Notes under the pieces: model-generated
Seen by the model: the letters and a program-made list of their open reading frames with translations, nothing else
The model's database searches: none
Told to the model about the DNA's origin: nothing
From: Frankiaceae bacterium
GTDB taxonomy: Bacteria > Actinomycetota > Actinomycetes > BP-191
Length of the DNA: 49,481 nt
Direction of reading: 5' to 3'
Assembly (NCBI GenBank): GCA_030840645.1
Contig: JAVEEC010000017.1
Coordinates: forward strand, 1 to 49,481
Shown: positions 16,527-25,368 of the stretch, in pieces
Position numbering within the stretch: position 1 is the stretch's first letter
How the letters are laid out: every line of letters starts with the position of its first letter
Program-made: the position numbers and the translations under genes

Positions 16527-16543
16527 GGCGGGGGACGCCCGCC
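16527..16543 (+). terminator. Small GC hairpin after carD
   Basis: GGCGGG (16527-16532), 5-nt loop, CCCGCC (16538-16543). The stem lies between carD and the next gene and could attenuate read-through; only 6 bp and no U-tract. Confidence 0.3.
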
Positions 16544-16563
16544 CGCCACCAGGAGGCCGCGCC

Positions 16564-17685
16564 GTGTCCGACCGCCGACCCGCGCGAGGTGTGGTCGAGG
16601 CCGTACGCCTGCTCTGCGTCGTGTTCTTCGCGGGCGTCGGCTTCGAGATCGCCCGCGCGCTCGACCCGACCGGCACGGCGATTCTCGGCTCGTTCAACGG
16701 CGTCGCCATCGGCATCGTCGTCGGCTCGGGCCTCGGCTACGTGTTCGGCGGCGTCCTCGGCCGGACCACGCTCTCCGCCGCGGACAAGGTCGAGATCGGC
16801 CTGCGCGACGTCTCCGCGGAGACGTTGGTGGCCGGTGCGATCGGCCTCGTCTGCGGCGTGCTGCTGGCGGCGGGCGTCGGCTGGCCGCTGTTCCTGATCC
16901 CCGAGCCGTACATCGCGTTCTCGGTGTTCGGGCTGCTGCTGGTCTTCTGCGGGTTCTTCGGGCTGCGGATCGGGGCGTCGAAGCGCGACGGGATGCTGTC
17001 GATGTTCGGCGCCCGCGCGGGGCTGCCGCCGCGCGTGACGGCGGTGTCGTTGCTGCCGCGGCTGGTGGACTCCTCCGTCGCGATCGACGGGCGCGTGCTC
17101 GACGTCGTTCGGGCCGGGTTCCTGCACGGCACGATGCTGATCTGCCGCCCGGTGCTGGACGAGCTGCAGGGCCTCGCCGACGCGGGCGACGACCTGCGGC
17201 GCACCCGCGGGCGGCGCGGCCTCGAAGTCCTGGAGGCGCTGCGCCGCGAGCCCGGTGTCGAGATCCAGGTCGTCGACGACGAGGCACCGGGCGTACCCGA
17301 GGTCGACGCCAAGCTGGTCCGGATCGCCCTCGACCGCGAGGCCGCGCTGCTGACGCTGGACACCAACCTCGCGAAGGCCGCCGCCCTCGCCGGCGTCCGC
17401 GTCCTCAACCTGCATTCGCTCGGGATGGCGCTGCGCCCCGCCGTGCAGGCGGGTGACGAGGTCCACGTGCTGCTGCTCAAGCCGGGCAAGGAGGCGGGGC
17501 AGGCCGTCGGGTACCTGGACGACGGCACCATGGTCGTCGCCGAACGTTCCCGCGCCCAGATCGGCTCCGAGGTCGTCGTCGCGGTGACCAGCGTCCTCAC
17601 CACCGCCAACGGGCGCATGGTGTTCTCCCGCCCCGTCGGCGAGTCCGGCGACGTGCGGGTGCCCCGCCGCAGGGAGCACCAGTGA
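16564..17685 (+). CDS. Membrane PIN/TRAM domain protein (YacL-like)
   Basis: 373 residues. Four N-terminal hydrophobic segments (ca. 13-33, 40-62, 86-105, 113-135); a PIN-type nuclease domain (ca. 155-280) opening with [15 protein letters not shown] and carrying acidic residues D, E (VLDELQ), D and D (TLDTNLAK) typical of the metal site; then a TRAM RNA-binding domain (ca. 290-350, [22 protein letters not shown]). GTG start with AGGAGG 7 nt upstream. The same protein sits next to ispD-ispF in Bacillus (yacL). Probably a membrane-tethered RNase; its substrate is not known. The stop overlaps ispD by 4 nt. Confidence 0.88.
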   Translation: MSDRRPARGVVEAVRLLCVVFFAGVGFEIARALDPTGTAILGSFNGVAIGIVVGSGLGYVFGGVLGRTTLSAADKVEIGLRDVSAETLVAGAIGLVCGVLLAAGVGWPLFLIPEPYIAFSVFGLLLVFCGFFGLRIGASKRDGMLSMFGARAGLPPRVTAVSLLPRLVDSSVAIDGRVLDVVRAGFLHGTMLICRPVLDELQGLADAGDDLRRTRGRRGLEVLEALRREPGVEIQVVDDEAPGVPEVDAKLVRIALDREAALLTLDTNLAKAAALAGVRVLNLHSLGMALRPAVQAGDEVHVLLLKPGKEAGQAVGYLDDGTMVVAERSRAQIGSEVVVAVTSVLTTANGRMVFSRPVGESGDVRVPRRREHQ

Positions 17686-18383
17686 GGGTCGCGGCGATCG
17701 TGCCCGCTGCCGGCCGGGGCGAACGCCTCGGGCCCGGGGCGCCGAAGGCGCTGCGGCTGCTCGGCGGCGTTCCGCTGCTCGTGCACGCCGTCCGCGCGCT
17801 CGCGCTGGCACGGCTCGTCGACGTCGTCGTGGTCGCCGCGCCCGCGGGCGACGAGGCGGAGGTGCGCGGCATCCTCGACGCGTACGAGGCCCCCGCCGAC
17901 GTCCGCGTCACGACCGGCGGCGCGACCAGGCAGGAGTCGGTGCGGCGCGCGCTGGAGTCGTTGGAGCCGGAGGTCGACGTCGTGCTGGTGCACGACGCCG
18001 CGCGGCCGCTCGCGCCGAGCCAGCTCGTCGACGACGTCGTCTCCGCCGTTGCGCAGGGGGCGGAGGCCGTGGTGCCCGCGCTGCCGGTCGCCGACACGAT
18101 CAAGCGGGTCGAGGGCGGGCGGGTCGTGGAGACGCTGCGCCGCGACGGGCTCTACGCCGTACAGACCCCGCAGGGCTTCACCCGGGCACTGCTCACCAGG
18201 GCGCACGACGCGGCCGTCATCGACGGGTTCGCGGGCACCGACGACGCCTCGCTGGTCGAACGCCTCGGCAACGCCGTGGTCGTCGTACCCGGCCACCCCG
18301 AGGCCGCGAAGGTGACCCACCCGGCCGACCTCGCGGCGGCCGAGAGCGCTCTCTCGCAACGCCTCGCGCGCCGCGAGCACTGA
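17682..18383 (+). CDS. ispD: 2-C-methyl-D-erythritol 4-phosphate cytidylyltransferase IspD
   Basis: 233 residues; MEP isoprenoid pathway, MEP + CTP to CDP-ME. Nucleotide-binding signature [21 protein letters not shown], the IspD motif [13 protein letters not shown] and the C-terminal [10 protein letters not shown]...[19 protein letters not shown] are all present. GTG start in a GTGA overlap with the PIN/TRAM gene; its stop overlaps ispF by one base (TGATG). The order carD-yacL-ispD-ispF is conserved in many actinobacteria. The pathway also supplies the prenyl donor for the UbiA-type enzyme nearby, though no direct link is implied. Confidence 0.96.
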   Translation: MRVAAIVPAAGRGERLGPGAPKALRLLGGVPLLVHAVRALALARLVDVVVVAAPAGDEAEVRGILDAYEAPADVRVTTGGATRQESVRRALESLEPEVDVVLVHDAARPLAPSQLVDDVVSAVAQGAEAVVPALPVADTIKRVEGGRVVETLRRDGLYAVQTPQGFTRALLTRAHDAAVIDGFAGTDDASLVERLGNAVVVVPGHPEAAKVTHPADLAAAESALSQRLARREH

Positions 18384-18856
18384 TGGACGACCTGCGGGTC
18401 GGGCTCGGCGCCGACGTGCACCCGTACGACGCCGGCCGCCCGCTCCACCTCGCGGGGCTGGAGTGGCCAGGGGAGGCGGGGCTGGCCGGGCACTCCGACG
18501 GTGACGTCGCGGCGCACGCGTGCTGCGACGCGCTGCTGTCGGCGGCCGGCCTCGGCGACCTGGGGTCGCAGTACGGCACCTCCGCGCCGGAGTGGGCCGG
18601 CGCGTCGGGGGTCGCGCTGCTGGCGGAGACCGTACGTCGGGTCGGCGCCGCGGGCTGGACCGTCGTCAACGTCGCCGTGCAGGTCGTCGGCGAACGCCCG
18701 CGCCTCGGCCCGCGGCGCGCGGACGCGGAGGCGGCGTTGACCGCGGCCGTCGGTGCGCCGGTCTCGGTCGCGGCGACGACGACCGACCGGCTCGGCTTCA
18801 CCGGCCGCGGCGAGGGGCTGGCGGCGTTGGCCACGGCGCTGCTGCGCGCGACCTGA
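18383..18856 (+). CDS. ispF: 2-C-methyl-D-erythritol 2,4-cyclodiphosphate synthase IspF
   Basis: 157 residues, family length. Metal site motif [10 protein letters not shown] (conserved Asp and His), [26 protein letters not shown] with the third histidine, and the C-terminal [21 protein letters not shown] homotrimer converts CDP-ME 2-phosphate to MEcPP with loss of CMP. Immediately after ispD, so transcribed together. A short dyad follows the stop, and the next gene is on the other strand. Confidence 0.96.
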   Translation: MDDLRVGLGADVHPYDAGRPLHLAGLEWPGEAGLAGHSDGDVAAHACCDALLSAAGLGDLGSQYGTSAPEWAGASGVALLAETVRRVGAAGWTVVNVAVQVVGERPRLGPRRADAEAALTAAVGAPVSVAATTTDRLGFTGRGEGLAALATALLRAT

Positions 18857-18859
18857 CGA

Positions 18860-18885
18860 GTCCGCGCAGAACGAGGGGGGCGGAC
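18860..18885. terminator. Bidirectional stem between ispF and the polysaccharide operon
   Basis: GTCCGC (18860-18865) pairs with GCGGAC (18880-18885) across a 14-nt loop. It fills the gap between two convergent stops. Short stem, no U-tract. Confidence 0.35.
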
Positions 18886-20340
18886 CTAGAAGTCGGTGGG
18901 GGACGGACGGTGCGGCTCGGCGACGAGGGTGACGTTCGACTCGGCGGGTGGGTCGGGCCGCGGGGGCATCGGCTCGTTGCGTTCCGACTCCGGCTCCGGC
19001 TCCGGAGCCGGAGCGGGTCGGCGGACCGGCTGCGGCGCCGGCGTCGCGGCGCGGGGACGCGGCACCGGGCGACGGCGTCGTCCGGGCTCGGCCGACTCGC
19101 CGCCCACGAGAACGGTGCCCGCCACGCGGGCGTTCACGACGCGCAGGCTGGCGGCGACGTCGCGCAGCGTGCGCGGCGCGACCCGCCCGGCCGGCACCGT
19201 GAGAAGTACCGCTCCGGCAACGCTCATGACCCGCGCGTCGTCGGACGTCGAGACGGCGGGCGCGTCGATGACGACGACGTCGAACGCCCTGCTCCACCCG
19301 AGCAGCACCTCGCCGAACCGCGTCTCCAGCAGCTGCGCGGCGTCGTCGGGCGCGTTGCCCGCCGGGAGGACGTACAGGCCGTCGACCGGGCCTGGCCGCA
19401 GCAGCGGCTCGGTGTCCTCGCCCTGCAGCACCTCGGCCAGCCCCGGCGCGCCGAGCGCCTCGGTGACCGGGTGGCGCCCCGGCTCGTCGAGGTTGCCGTC
19501 CACGAGCAGGACGCGGTGCTGGACCTGGGCGAGCGCGATGGCGAGGTTGGCCGCGAGCCAGCCCTCGGAGTCGTCGGGCACGGCGGACGTGACGACGAGG
19601 GCGGGCAGCGGCTCGCGCGCGGCGACGAACTCCAGCGCGATCCGCAGTGCGCGGAACGACGCCGCGCCGGGCTGGTCCGGCCCGACGCCGACCGTGCCGG
19701 TCGGGTCGCGGGGCCGCGGTACGCGGGTGAGAACGCCTGCGCCCGTGGCGTTCTGGACGTCGTCGGCGGTCTCGACGCGGCGGGCGGCGTTGTCGCGCAG
19801 CAGCGCCGTGCCGATCGCCAGCGCGACGCCGAGGACCAGGCCGACCCCGAGGACCAGCTTGGTGTTGGGCGAGGACGGGTCGGTCGGGGGAACGGCGCGT
19901 TCGACGGCGGCGAACACGAAGACACCGGCGCTGGGGTCGTGCTTGGGCAGCTCGTCCACGACGGCGTTCGCGATGGCGGCGGCGACGACCGGGTCGGCGT
20001 CGACCACCTTGATGCGGACGAGGACGGTGCCGGGGATCAGCGAGCCGCTGACCTCGGTCCGCAGGTTGCGGACCGAACGCCGCGCGGGCAGCCGCGCGGA
20101 GACCGGGTTGAGGACGTTCGGCGTGCTGGCGAGCTGCGCGATGGTGGCCTGCAACGTCTCCACGGTCCCGACGCCCTGGAGCACCTGCTCGGTCGGGGCG
20201 GCGGACAGCGTCGCCTCGGCGGTGTACGACCTGGGCGCGGTGACGAGGAAGAACACGGTCGCCAGCAGGTCGACGCCGAGCACCAGCAGCGCGAGCAGGC
20301 GGCGGCGCCAGACCGCCTCGAACAGCGTCCGCAGATCCAT
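18886..20340 (-). CDS. Wzz/BY-kinase-like polysaccharide co-polymerase with degenerate P-loop
   Basis: 484 residues. Wzz-type chain-length domain (1-180) between two transmembrane helices (ca. 14-34 and 161-181, KLVLGVGLVLGVALAIGTAL), then a cytoplasmic ParA/tyrosine-kinase-like domain (225-430) with SFRALRIALEF, Walker A'-like VLLVDGNLDEPG (277-288) and Walker B-like FDVVVIDAPAV. The Walker A site, normally GxGKS/T, reads TSAVPDDSEGWLAAN (251-265): Gly-Lys-Ser/Thr is missing, so ATP hydrolysis by the usual route is unlikely. The tail is Pro/Arg-rich with no tyrosine cluster. ATG at 20340. Probably sets chain length for the adjacent ligase/flippase cluster as a pseudo-kinase. Confidence 0.85.
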   Translation of the reverse strand: MDLRTLFEAVWRRRLLALLVLGVDLLATVFFLVTAPRSYTAEATLSAAPTEQVLQGVGTVETLQATIAQLASTPNVLNPVSARLPARRSVRNLRTEVSGSLIPGTVLVRIKVVDADPVVAAAIANAVVDELPKHDPSAGVFVFAAVERAVPPTDPSSPNTKLVLGVGLVLGVALAIGTALLRDNAARRVETADDVQNATGAGVLTRVPRPRDPTGTVGVGPDQPGAASFRALRIALEFVAAREPLPALVVTSAVPDDSEGWLAANLAIALAQVQHRVLLVDGNLDEPGRHPVTEALGAPGLAEVLQGEDTEPLLRPGPVDGLYVLPAGNAPDDAAQLLETRFGEVLLGWSRAFDVVVIDAPAVSTSDDARVMSVAGAVLLTVPAGRVAPRTLRDVAASLRVVNARVAGTVLVGGESAEPGRRRRPVPRPRAATPAPQPVRRPAPAPEPEPESERNEPMPPRPDPPAESNVTLVAEPHRPSPTDF

Positions 20341-20353
20341 CCGCCAACCGTAC

Positions 20354-21421
20354 TCAGCGGCGGGCGAGGAAGGCGTACAGCGCGCGGTAGCGGCTGTACA
20401 TCGCGTCCGGCGAGTAGCGCGCCGCGACGACGGCCCGGCCCCGCGCGGCCAGGTCGGCGCGGGCAACGGCGTCCCCCAGCAACGACGCCAGCTCGCCCGC
20501 CAGCGCGCCCGCCGAGCCGGGGAGGACGAGTCGCGCGGCGCCGTCGGTGCCGGTCTCGATGCCGCCGACCGCGGACGCGACGACGGGCACGCCCGCGACC
20601 ATGGCCTCCAGCACCGCGACCGGCATGCCCTCCGAGTCCGACGGCAGGCAGAACACGTCGGCGCCGCCGAGCAGCCGGCCGACGTCGGTGCGTTCGCCGA
20701 GGAGGCGGACCCGGTCGCCGAGCCCCAGGGCGGCGACCCGCGCGCGCAACGGCTCCAGCAGCGGCCCGTCGCCCGCGACGACGAGAACGGTGTCGGGCGG
20801 CAGCGACGGCAGCGCCTCGATCAGCAGGTCGAGCCGCTTCGGCGGCGCGAGCCGTGCGGCGCAGAGGACGACGCGCGCGCTGTCGTCGATCCCGAGCTCG
20901 CGGCGGACCTCGGCGCGATCCCCGGGAACGACGGCGTGGGCGGCGTTCTCGACCACCTCGACAGGGCCTTCGTACCCGCCGTCGCGGAGCTGCTGCGCGA
21001 CCGCGTCGGAGACGGCGACGACCATGTCGGAGGTGCGGTTCAGCAGCCGCGCGGCGGTGCGGTAGTCCTTCTCCAGCAGGCCGTGGACCGTCGTGAGCAA
21101 CGGCGGGGTATGCCGCGGCCAGCGGACGCCGAGGTGCGCGGCGACCGAGGCGCGGACGTTGTGCGCGTGGACGACGTCGGGCGCCGAACGCCGCGCCGGC
21201 AGCAGCCCGCGCGCCGCCAGCACGGTCTTGGCGGTGGTCCGGCTGCGCATCGGGACCTCCAACGTACGGACGCCGATCCCGGCCAGGTCGTCCAGCCGCC
21301 GCCCGCCCGCGCTCGCGACGGCGACCTGGTCGCCGTCGGCCGTCAGCCGCCGGACCAGCGCCTCGGCGATCGCCTCCGCGCCGCCGGTGCCCATCTCGGC
21401 GATGACCATGAGCACCTTCAC
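20354..21421 (-). CDS. GT4-family glycosyltransferase
   Basis: 355 residues, GT-B fold. N-terminus MKVLMVIAEMGTGGAEAIAEAL is the classic donor/acceptor groove start; VVHAHNVRASVAAH and the nucleotide-sugar EX7E-like C-terminal region PSDSEGMPVAVLEAMVAGVPVVA with GGIETG. It transfers a sugar from a nucleotide donor to a growing lipid-linked glycan on the cytoplasmic side. ATG at 21421 overlaps the preceding GT4 stop by 4 nt; wzz follows after 13 nt. Donor and acceptor cannot be told from sequence. Confidence 0.93.
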   Translation of the reverse strand: MKVLMVIAEMGTGGAEAIAEALVRRLTADGDQVAVASAGGRRLDDLAGIGVRTLEVPMRSRTTAKTVLAARGLLPARRSAPDVVHAHNVRASVAAHLGVRWPRHTPPLLTTVHGLLEKDYRTAARLLNRTSDMVVAVSDAVAQQLRDGGYEGPVEVVENAAHAVVPGDRAEVRRELGIDDSARVVLCAARLAPPKRLDLLIEALPSLPPDTVLVVAGDGPLLEPLRARVAALGLGDRVRLLGERTDVGRLLGGADVFCLPSDSEGMPVAVLEAMVAGVPVVASAVGGIETGTDGAARLVLPGSAGALAGELASLLGDAVARADLAARGRAVVAARYSPDAMYSRYRALYAFLARR

Positions 21422-22503
21422 GACGCGTACGCCGCTTCCAGCCCTGCGGCGCAGCGCTCGACGTCGAACGACTCGGCGACCCGCCGCGCGCTGGACGCGC
21501 CGAACGCCGCCACCCGCGACGCGTCGAGCGAACGCAGCGCCGCCGCCAGCGCGGCCGGGTCACCTGGCGGGACGAGCAGCCCGTCGACCTCGTCGCGAAC
21601 GACCTCGGGAACGCCGCCCACCCGCGTCGCCACCGGCGCCAGCCCCGCGGCCATCGCGCGGAGCAGCGCGAGGGGGGCGTTCTCCGCGGCCGACGGCAGG
21701 ACGAACGTGTCGCACGCCGCGAGCAGCCCGCGCGGGTCGGCGACGAAGCCGGCGAACGTCACCCGGTCGCCGAGCCCCGCCGCCCGCGCCTCCAGCGAGG
21801 CGCGCAGCGGCCCGTCGCCCGCCAGCACCGCGTCCACGTCGGGGCACTCGGCGAGCGCGTCGAGCAGGACGTCGACGCGCTTGACCCGATCCATCAGCCC
21901 GAGCCAGAGCACCCGCCGCCGCGGCAGCGGGTCGCGGGACGGGACGGCGTACGCCTTCGCGTCGATGCCGTTGGGCACGACCCGGACCCGGTCGGCGGGC
22001 AGCCGCACGCAGCGCCGCAGGTACTCGGCGGTGGCGTTCGACGGCGTGACGACGACGGCACCCGACCACGACGAGAGCCGGCGCTCGAACGAGAGGTAGC
22101 GCAGCCGGTCGAGCGGCCGCTCCCGTGCGGCGGCGGCGTTGCCCGCGACGAGGTACGAGAGCCCGTCGGGAACGCCGTGCAGCGTGTAGACCAGCCGTGG
22201 CACGTGCAGCGCCCGGCCGAGCAGGCGGCCGTACAGCCCGGCCCGCCGGTCGTGCGCGTGCAGCACGTCGGGCCGCAGCCGCCGGAGCAACGACGCGAGC
22301 GAGGCAACCCCGCGGACGTCGCGGGCCGACGTCAGCGACAGCGCCAGCCGCCGTACGCCCGCAGCCTCGATCCGCAACGCGGCCGCGCCGTCCGGCATCA
22401 GCACGACCACCTCGTGGCCGCGCGCGACCAGCGCCGGGGCGACGTCGGCCACGTGGTCCGCCGGGCCGCCGCCGCCCTGCGTCAGCAGCAGCGCGACCCT
22501 CAT
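21418..22503 (-). CDS. GT4-family glycosyltransferase
   Basis: 361 residues. Starts MRVALLLTQGGGGPADHVADVAPAL; acceptor-side motif DVLHAHDRRAGLYGRLLG; GT4 C-terminal motif LPSAAENAPLALLRAMAAGLAPVATRVGGVPEVV, with E replaced in the first position of the usual EGxP (AENAP), still within family variation. ATG at 22503 overlaps the ligase stop (ATGA); the reading frame is open upstream to 23637, but that part is antisense-frame shadow over the ligase gene. Second glycosyltransferase of the flippase-ligase sub-operon. Confidence 0.92.
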   Translation of the reverse strand: MRVALLLTQGGGGPADHVADVAPALVARGHEVVVLMPDGAAALRIEAAGVRRLALSLTSARDVRGVASLASLLRRLRPDVLHAHDRRAGLYGRLLGRALHVPRLVYTLHGVPDGLSYLVAGNAAAARERPLDRLRYLSFERRLSSWSGAVVVTPSNATAEYLRRCVRLPADRVRVVPNGIDAKAYAVPSRDPLPRRRVLWLGLMDRVKRVDVLLDALAECPDVDAVLAGDGPLRASLEARAAGLGDRVTFAGFVADPRGLLAACDTFVLPSAAENAPLALLRAMAAGLAPVATRVGGVPEVVRDEVDGLLVPPGDPAALAAALRSLDASRVAAFGASSARRVAESFDVERCAAGLEAAYAS

Positions 22504-23807
22504 GTCTCGTGCCGTAGCTGCAGCCCGACGCCCATGGCCGCGAACAGCCAGAGCGGCAGGTAGTACTGCTCGGTCAGGAAGATCGCCGCGACCGCCATCG
22601 CGACCAGCCCGGCCTGCGTTCCCAGCGCAAGCGCGGCGTCCTGCGACGCGCGCGGGAGCTGCGCGCGGACGCGTTCGGCGCCCGCGTAGCCGAGCCACAT
22701 CAGCCAGAGGAACGCCACCAGCGCGGGCACGCCGAGCTCCGCCGCGAGCTCCAGGTACAGCGTGTGCGCGACCGCCAGCGGGTGCAGCGGGTCCGGGTCG
22801 CGGAAGTCGACGTAGCGGTCGTAGTTGGCGACGAAGCCGCCGGGCCCGACGCCGAGCAGCGGGTTGTCGACGGTCATCTCCGTCGCCGCGATCCAGCGGA
22901 TCCGGCGCTGGTCGACGTTCGCCTGGGCGACCTTGCTCTTGGCCTGCAGCTTGTCGGTGATCAGCGCGGGCACGAACACCGCGACGGCCACCACCGCGGC
23001 GGTCGCGAGTGCCGCGGACATGAACGCCGTGCGCGGCCTGATGTGCCCCTTGCCCAGCGCCCAGATCGCGGCGACCAGGACGCCGACGACGGCGCCGCGC
23101 GACAGCGTCGCGAACGTCGTGCCCAGCAGCAGCGCGGCGACGAGCAGCCAGCGGCGCCGGCCGCGCGAGAGGCCGAGCGCGAGCATGAACCCGCCCACGA
23201 GGAAGAACGCGAAGTCGTTCGCGTCGCCGAGCGGCCCCTCGGCCCGGTAGTGGGCGCCGTTGAAGAAGCCGAGCAGCGAGACGCACGACGCGGCCGCGCA
23301 GGCGAGGACGTACGCCACTGCGGCCTTGCGGGGGTGCAGCGCGCCGCGGAACACGTCGACCAGCACGACGAACGCGAGGAGGAACGACGCGTACCTGAAC
23401 AGGATCGTGACGCCGCCTGGGTGGCTGTGCGCGACCGTCGCGGCGGTCGCGAGCGCGAGCAGGACGAGCGCGGTCCGCACTGCCGGGTGGCGCAGCCGGG
23501 TCCGCGAGGTGTCGACGAGCAGCCGCAGCGCCCACGCCGCGAACACCGCGAGACCGACGAGCTTCACCGCCGGGCCGAACGCGTTGTTGGCGTAGTCCTC
23601 GAACGGCGCCACCGCGACGAACGCGAGCACCGCCCACTCCAGCTTCAGCAGCATGGCCAGGCCGACGGCCAGCGCCACGACGCCGGCCAGCGCGAGCACC
23701 GGCGACCGGACGGCCACGGCCGGGAGCAGCACGGCGAGCAGCAGCGGGGCGGCGATGGACACGGGAGGCAGGCGGCGCGCGACGGGTGGCGGCGCGTACG
23801 TCGTCAC
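22500..23807 (-). CDS. O-antigen ligase/polymerase-like membrane protein (WaaL/Wzy family)
   Basis: 435 residues, about 11-12 hydrophobic helices. GTG at 23807 (start VTTYAPPPVARR) in a GTGA overlap with the flippase stop. The large extracytoplasmic loop holds the family signature around TVDNPLLGVGPGGFVANYDRYVDF and PLAVAHTLYLELAAELGV, with the HxLYLE and GxGPGxF elements of PF04932. Such proteins join or polymerise undecaprenyl-linked glycans at the outer face of the membrane. Between the flippase and two GT4 genes it completes a Wzx/Wzy-type surface-polysaccharide set. Confidence 0.9.
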   Translation of the reverse strand: MTTYAPPPVARRLPPVSIAAPLLLAVLLPAVAVRSPVLALAGVVALAVGLAMLLKLEWAVLAFVAVAPFEDYANNAFGPAVKLVGLAVFAAWALRLLVDTSRTRLRHPAVRTALVLLALATAATVAHSHPGGVTILFRYASFLLAFVVLVDVFRGALHPRKAAVAYVLACAAASCVSLLGFFNGAHYRAEGPLGDANDFAFFLVGGFMLALGLSRGRRRWLLVAALLLGTTFATLSRGAVVGVLVAAIWALGKGHIRPRTAFMSAALATAAVVAVAVFVPALITDKLQAKSKVAQANVDQRRIRWIAATEMTVDNPLLGVGPGGFVANYDRYVDFRDPDPLHPLAVAHTLYLELAAELGVPALVAFLWLMWLGYAGAERVRAQLPRASQDAALALGTQAGLVAMAVAAIFLTEQYYLPLWLFAAMGVGLQLRHET

Positions 23808-25333
23808 GCGCGGCTCCGCACGATCCGTACCGCCTGCCTGAGGCGCTCGCCCGCGAGCAGCCACGCCGGCACCGCGTACGCGAGGAGTGCGAGGGTGCCG
23901 ATCGCCAGCGCCCCCACGAGCGAGTCCCCGCGCGCCAGCGACGGCACGGCGGAGCGCGCGGCGAGTGTCACCGATACCAGCACCCCACCACTCAACGCCA
24001 GTGGGGCCAGCGGCGCGAGCAACTCGCGGAGATCGAACCCGTCGGTGACCAGCCGGACCAGCGCGATCGTCAGGCCCGCGACGACCGCTGCCGCGACGAC
24101 CTGCGCCACGCCGACCCAGACCAGCCCGTGCCGCGCGAGCAGCAGCAGCGCACCTGTCAACGCGAGCAGGTGGACGATCCGCGACGCGAACGCGAGGTCG
24201 GGCCGCCCCACCGCCCGCAGCACCGTCTGGCCCGCCTGCGCGGTGCAGAGCAGGACGCCGTACACCGCCAGCCAGCGGATCACCGGCACCGCGCCCACCC
24301 ACTCCGGGCCGAGCAGCCGGATGTACGGCGCCAGCACCGCGATGGCGAGGTACAGCGGCAGCACGGCCGCCGCCGTCGCCGTCGTCACGCGCGCGACGGC
24401 GCCCGGCAGGTCACGGCGGGAGGGGAGGCGGCAGTAGTACGGGAACGCCGCGCTGTTGACGACGTAGGCGACGTTGAGGAACGGCATGTAGCAGAGCCGG
24501 AACGCGAGCGAGTAGAGCCCGAGCCTGGTGCTGCCGAGGAACCGCGCCACGATCACGTAGTCGACGTTGAGCAGGGCCATCTGGACGGCCTCGGCGCCGA
24601 CGACGTGGCGGCCGTACGCGAGCGACTCGCGCGCCAGGTCGCGGTCCCAGCCGGGCCGGACCCGCGGCCCGACGGCGAACGCCGCGAACGGCGTGAGGAC
24701 GCCGGTCACGATCTGCCCGACGACGAGCGACGCGATGCCGTGCCCGCCGAGCGCGAGCGTGATGGCGACCACGCCTCCGGCGACCGCAGGGACGACGTCG
24801 ATCAGGAAGCGGCGCTGGAACAGCAGCTCCCGCTTGAGCAGCGCGGCGTCGGCCGACGCCAGGGCGTAGAAGGGCAGCACGATCGTCAGGCCGCGGATGA
24901 CGTCGGTGCCTGCGGGGGCGTTGAGGAAGCGGGCGATCGACGGCGCCGCGACCCAGCAGAGGGCCGTCAGCGTCACGCTCGCCGCGAGGATCAGCGTGAG
25001 GCAGGTCCGCGCCGCCTCCTCGACCCGGTCCCTGCGGAACGACAGCACGTCGGAGAGGCCGACGTCCTGCACGATCGAGGCCGCCGCGAGCACGAGCGTG
25101 CCGATCGAGAGCACCCCGAGCGCGGAGGGGTCCAGCAGGCGGGCCAGCAGCAGCAGGACGGCCGTCTGGAGCCCCTTGACGACCAGAGCGCCCCCGACGC
25201 TCCACAGCGTGCCCCTGGCGGCCCTGGACTCCAGGCTGCGGCCGTTCGGGACGAGGAGAGCCGCGTCGTCGCCCAGCACGGCCCGCCTTCCCTCCGCAGT
25301 GGCCCCCATTGTGCCCAGGTACGGGTCCCTCAC
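23804..25333 (-). CDS. Polysaccharide flippase (Wzx/MATE-like oligosaccharide transporter)
   Basis: About 509 residues, 12-14 predicted helices; opens AARGTLWSVGGALVVKGLQTAVLLLLARLLDP, typical of the polysaccharide biosynthesis (MOP) flippases, and has VQDVGLSDVLSF and YVIVARFLGSTRLGLYSLAFRL, the second family block. Exports lipid-linked repeat units across the membrane. GTG at 25333 or ATG at 25309 can both start it; neither has a good ribosome binding site. First gene of the sub-operon flippase-ligase-GT4-GT4-Wzz, divergent from the secreted glycosidase-like gene. Confidence 0.92.
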   Translation of the reverse strand: MRDPYLGTMGATAEGRRAVLGDDAALLVPNGRSLESRAARGTLWSVGGALVVKGLQTAVLLLLARLLDPSALGVLSIGTLVLAAASIVQDVGLSDVLSFRRDRVEEAARTCLTLILAASVTLTALCWVAAPSIARFLNAPAGTDVIRGLTIVLPFYALASADAALLKRELLFQRRFLIDVVPAVAGGVVAITLALGGHGIASLVVGQIVTGVLTPFAAFAVGPRVRPGWDRDLARESLAYGRHVVGAEAVQMALLNVDYVIVARFLGSTRLGLYSLAFRLCYMPFLNVAYVVNSAAFPYYCRLPSRRDLPGAVARVTTATAAAVLPLYLAIAVLAPYIRLLGPEWVGAVPVIRWLAVYGVLLCTAQAGQTVLRAVGRPDLAFASRIVHLLALTGALLLLARHGLVWVGVAQVVAAAVVAGLTIALVRLVTDGFDLRELLAPLAPLALSGGVLVSVTLAARSAVPSLARGDSLVGALAIGTLALLAYAVPAWLLAGERLRQAVRIVRSRA

Positions 25334-25368
25334 CTAAAGCAATCACCGAACGGGGCCGATCACAGAGC

